From Ignavibacteriales bacterium (GTDB lineage: Bacteria > Bacteroidota > Ignavibacteria > Ignavibacteriales > Ignavibacteriaceae), in assembly GCA_016182615.1 (NCBI GenBank), contig JACPGF010000099.1, positions 1-36,434 on the forward strand: a DNA stretch of 36,434 nt, read 5' to 3'. Below, one piece after another: positions 34,385 through 36,434 of this stretch. The position numbers and the translations under genes are program-made. Each line of letters starts with the position of its first letter. The first letter of the stretch is position 1. The notes beneath the pieces were generated by a model, which made no database searches, had not been told where the DNA came from, and was given only the letters and a program-made list of their open reading frames with translations.

Positions 34385-36232
34385 TTACCTTGCTACGTAA
34401 ATAATTCCGGTGATACCGGGATCCGATGCTGCGCCTGCTCTGCGGGTATCCAGAATATTCAGTATTTGCCCGCTTGCCGTAATCTTAAACAAGTGGTCGT
34501 TGCTGCCACTCGAAGTTGCTATCCAGAAATTAGCACCGTCATGGGTCAGTCCGGTTGAAAATTTACTGCCTCCGGTAACTATCGGTGTTGAGCAGACCGA
34601 TTTCCATGCCTGTGAGGTGATACTGTATTCATAAAGTGAATCGAGACTGGTATCATTGCAGTACAGTTTTCCGTTAGCCCACACAATGCCTCGCGGTTCG
34701 TTACCCGGTGCGTTGATTGAATCAAGTATTGACCCGCTTACCGGATCAATCCTGTAAATTTTACCATAAGTTGCAGTTGGTTCGCTAACAACCTGCCACA
34801 GATACCCGCTATTGAAGCAAATACCGCGCAATGTGGTGCTGCCCCAATATGGTGCACGGAATGAATGCGAAGCAGTTGCATTCGTATCAGTATCGGGCAA
34901 ATTCAGTTTATATAAGCTTTTATCCGAACCAGATGCCGAAAGCCAAAATGATGTGCCATCGAATCCGACACCCTGCACACTGCCAGCAGAGATGGATTTT
35001 GTATTCCAATACTGTACAACAGTGCTATCCTTTATCCGGATTTTATATATTCTCGAAAGGTTCGATTCGCCCATGTAAATAAATTCCTCAACCGGTGCCG
35101 CGGTTACTTCAAACCCATTGGTAAAACTGGCTTTTGTTCCATTGGGATTGGTTGCCGATATTGTCCTCATCTCGGCCAGAGCAGCAGTATCGATGGTAAT
35201 ATACAAATGCAGTAAATTGGGATTTACATACTTAACGGTATCGGTTTTAATGTTCGTACCAAAATCGACGGTAATGCCGGGTTTAAATCCGGAGCCGCTG
35301 ATATCAACTGCAAACGCGGTACCTTTAACACCTTTTGCCGGGGAAATATTGGCAATCATAGGGGGTCCGCCGTCACGTACATCGTATGTTGTCCATATAA
35401 CTGATTGCGGATACTGATAATTGAAGTCATATCTGGATAACTCTTTGCCGGAATAATCGAGCCTGTACAAATGGTCTGCCGCATCACTGCTGTTAACAAG
35501 AAAAAAGTTTTTGCCATCGGTGCTAATGCCTGTGGGATAGATATTGTAAACACCCATAGGCGGTTTCGGGGATGAGAATGCACTGTCCAACTGGAATTTT
35601 TCAAGACTGTAAAGGTACACTTTGTCGCGAGTAATATCTGTATAATAAATACCTTTTACAGCTCCGCGGCCATACACATCCGGTTTGGGATCCATGTAAC
35701 AAAGTCCGCGGGGTTCGGGTGTGTTGAGTGCAATTGTCTGTAGAACTGCCCCGGTTGATGCATCTAATTTATATAACGCCGGTGCAAAGACGTTTGTAAC
35801 TGAGCCGCTGTTTAATGCCCAGAGATATTGGCCGTCAAAGGCAATTCCACGCACCGTTCCCTGCCGGGTTGGCGGGGCATCATGGGAGCGCAGGACTACG
35901 AGTGTGTCGCTTTCCGCATTAACCTGCATGATTTTATCTACACTGCCTGCAAAAGAGAGCCAGAGATATCTTCCATCAAATGTTATTGCCTGCACACTCG
36001 TGTCAGGGTTAATTTTATTCAGTGGCCAGCGCTTTATTTCACGCATGTTATAGTCGAGCATTATAACCGAGTTCGAGGCCCGTTCCGTGATATAAAAATA
36101 TCCCTTTGTGCTAATTTCAGCCTGATCGGTTATACCGTCATTTACGAACGGGTCGCAACCCTGCATGAAGAAAATAAATCCAAGCAAGATAGCTGCCGTG
36201 AAAAAAATGTATTGCATCCGTTGCTGTTTCAT
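34385..36232 (-). CDS. Beta-propeller lipoprotein with an IPT/TIG domain
   Basis: A 615-residue protein with a lipobox (FFMQGC, lipidated C26). Residues about 40-290 are propeller blades with the repeated signature IxFDGxYLW (ITFDGRYLWLSF, IAFDGQYLWALN). Residues about 293-380 form an IPT/TIG domain (MIANISPAKGVKGTAFAVDI, then GSGFKPG, and a final ATNPNGTKASFTNGFEV). A second propeller (about 385-615) has VGFDGTSFWLSASG and ICFNSGYLWQV. The repeats are of the NHL/YVTN or glutaminyl-cyclase-like kind but no catalytic residues could be named. It is anchored in a membrane, most likely facing outward, and probably binds a polymer or surface protein. The start is 14 bases after the stop of an upstream T9SS gene, so the series continues beyond the window. 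Confidence 0.8.
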   Translation of the reverse strand: MKQQRMQYIFFTAAILLGFIFFMQGCDPFVNDGITDQAEISTKGYFYITERASNSVIMLDYNMREIKRWPLNKINPDTSVQAITFDGRYLWLSFAGSVDKIMQVNAESDTLVVLRSHDAPPTRQGTVRGIAFDGQYLWALNSGSVTNVFAPALYKLDASTGAVLQTIALNTPEPRGLCYMDPKPDVYGRGAVKGIYYTDITRDKVYLYSLEKFQLDSAFSSPKPPMGVYNIYPTGISTDGKNFFLVNSSDAADHLYRLDYSGKELSRYDFNYQYPQSVIWTTYDVRDGGPPMIANISPAKGVKGTAFAVDISGSGFKPGITVDFGTNIKTDTVKYVNPNLLHLYITIDTAALAEMRTISATNPNGTKASFTNGFEVTAAPVEEFIYMGESNLSRIYKIRIKDSTVVQYWNTKSISAGSVQGVGFDGTSFWLSASGSDKSLYKLNLPDTDTNATASHSFRAPYWGSTTLRGICFNSGYLWQVVSEPTATYGKIYRIDPVSGSILDSINAPGNEPRGIVWANGKLYCNDTSLDSLYEYSITSQAWKSVCSTPIVTGGSKFSTGLTHDGANFWIATSSGSNDHLFKITASGQILNILDTRRAGAASDPGITGIIYVAR

Positions 36233-36246
36233 AACGATCTGTATTG

Positions 36247-36434
36247 TTATTTCAATAATAGTAATTTTGTTGTCTTTGTTGTTCGGTTACCACTGAGCGA
36301 GCAATAATACACTCCTGATGCAAGATTAGCCGCATTAAATCTGAATAAATGTGTACCCTGCACGATGTATCCGTCATGGAGTTGCTCAACTGTTCCACCG
36401 AAAATATCTTTAATTGTAAGAGTAAATTCACCGG
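36247..36434 (-). CDS. C-terminal end of a T9SS-sorted protein, 5' part outside the window
   Basis: On the minus strand the frame is open from the window edge to a TAA at 36247-36249. The 61 visible residues read GEFTLTIKDIFGGTVEQL, then FRFNAANLASGVYYCSLSG and end KTTKLLLLK: the last two thirds of a type A T9SS sorting domain (strand, LASGVYY, then a basic-hydrophobic end). The rest lies beyond base 36434. It is the furthest upstream gene visible in the - strand series. Confidence 0.85.
   Translation of the reverse strand, partial: GEFTLTIKDIFGGTVEQLHDGYIVQGTHLFRFNAANLASGVYYCSLSGNRTTKTTKLLLLK

Noticed and set aside
34385-36232. Glutaminyl cyclase (glutamine cyclotransferase) activity of the propeller lipoprotein
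   Set aside because: The blades resemble that family loosely but no catalytic residues could be identified, and an IPT domain interrupts the propellers.
1-36434. CRISPR array, insertion sequence or rRNA operon
   Set aside because: No regularly spaced repeats, no transposase-like ORF with terminal inverted repeats and no rRNA signatures were seen.

Overview
The window looks like a chromosome segment from a diderm bacterium of the Bacteroidota/Chlorobi-Ignavibacteria branch. Several surface proteins end in type IX secretion (T9SS) sorting domains carrying the NYPNPFNPST signature. Others end in paired DxNxDGxxDxxD calcium loops (dockerin-like) behind a conserved HRN-x-TW domain. There is also an outer-membrane barrel ending in Phe and a lipobox protein. 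The assignment comes from motif recognition only.

Region 1 (1-3.7 kb) is clearly AT-richer than the rest and codes for defence-type genes on the + strand: the end of a putative phage abortive-infection (PutAbiC-like) gene, a solo HEPN-motif protein (RNHVVH), and a tight two-gene unit. That unit pairs a DUF6236-like protein bearing a C-terminal hydrophobic glycine-rich segment with a small caspase/CHAT-like Cys-His peptidase. The island ends at a 3' fragment of a CAT-anticodon tRNA, the usual scar of an element integrated in a tRNA gene.

Region 2 (4-10 kb) is a graveyard next to the island end: a broken T9SS surface-protein gene, a lysozyme-domain ORF with three in-frame stops, a frameshifted secreted propeller-like gene and a stub of a DUF2202 ferritin-like gene. 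One intact secreted metallophosphoesterase lies among them.

Region 3 (10-17 kb, - strand) holds an exported GH2 beta-glycosidase and a 1669-residue beta-helix/dockerin surface protein.

Region 4 (17-36 kb) is the main metabolic system. A + strand operon pgsB-pgsC-TIGR04332-type gene encodes a poly-gamma-glutamate (PGA) ligase complex. Facing it, a long - strand series encodes almost everything needed to cut, racemise and take up gamma-glutamyl material outside the cytoplasm: gamma-glutamyltranspeptidase, an exported N-formylglutamate-amidohydrolase-like enzyme, a DUF6305 protein, an exported AstE/AspA-M14-like metallohydrolase, an exported Asp/Glu racemase, a 48-residue membrane peptide, a DctM-type TRAP permease, an outer-membrane barrel, a beta-propeller/IPT lipoprotein and T9SS surface proteins. 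A broken dockerin-type gene with a histidine-rich N-terminal domain sits between the two gene sets. The most interesting candidates are this combined PGA synthesis/turnover/uptake locus and the two-gene peptidase plus membrane-segment defence module.
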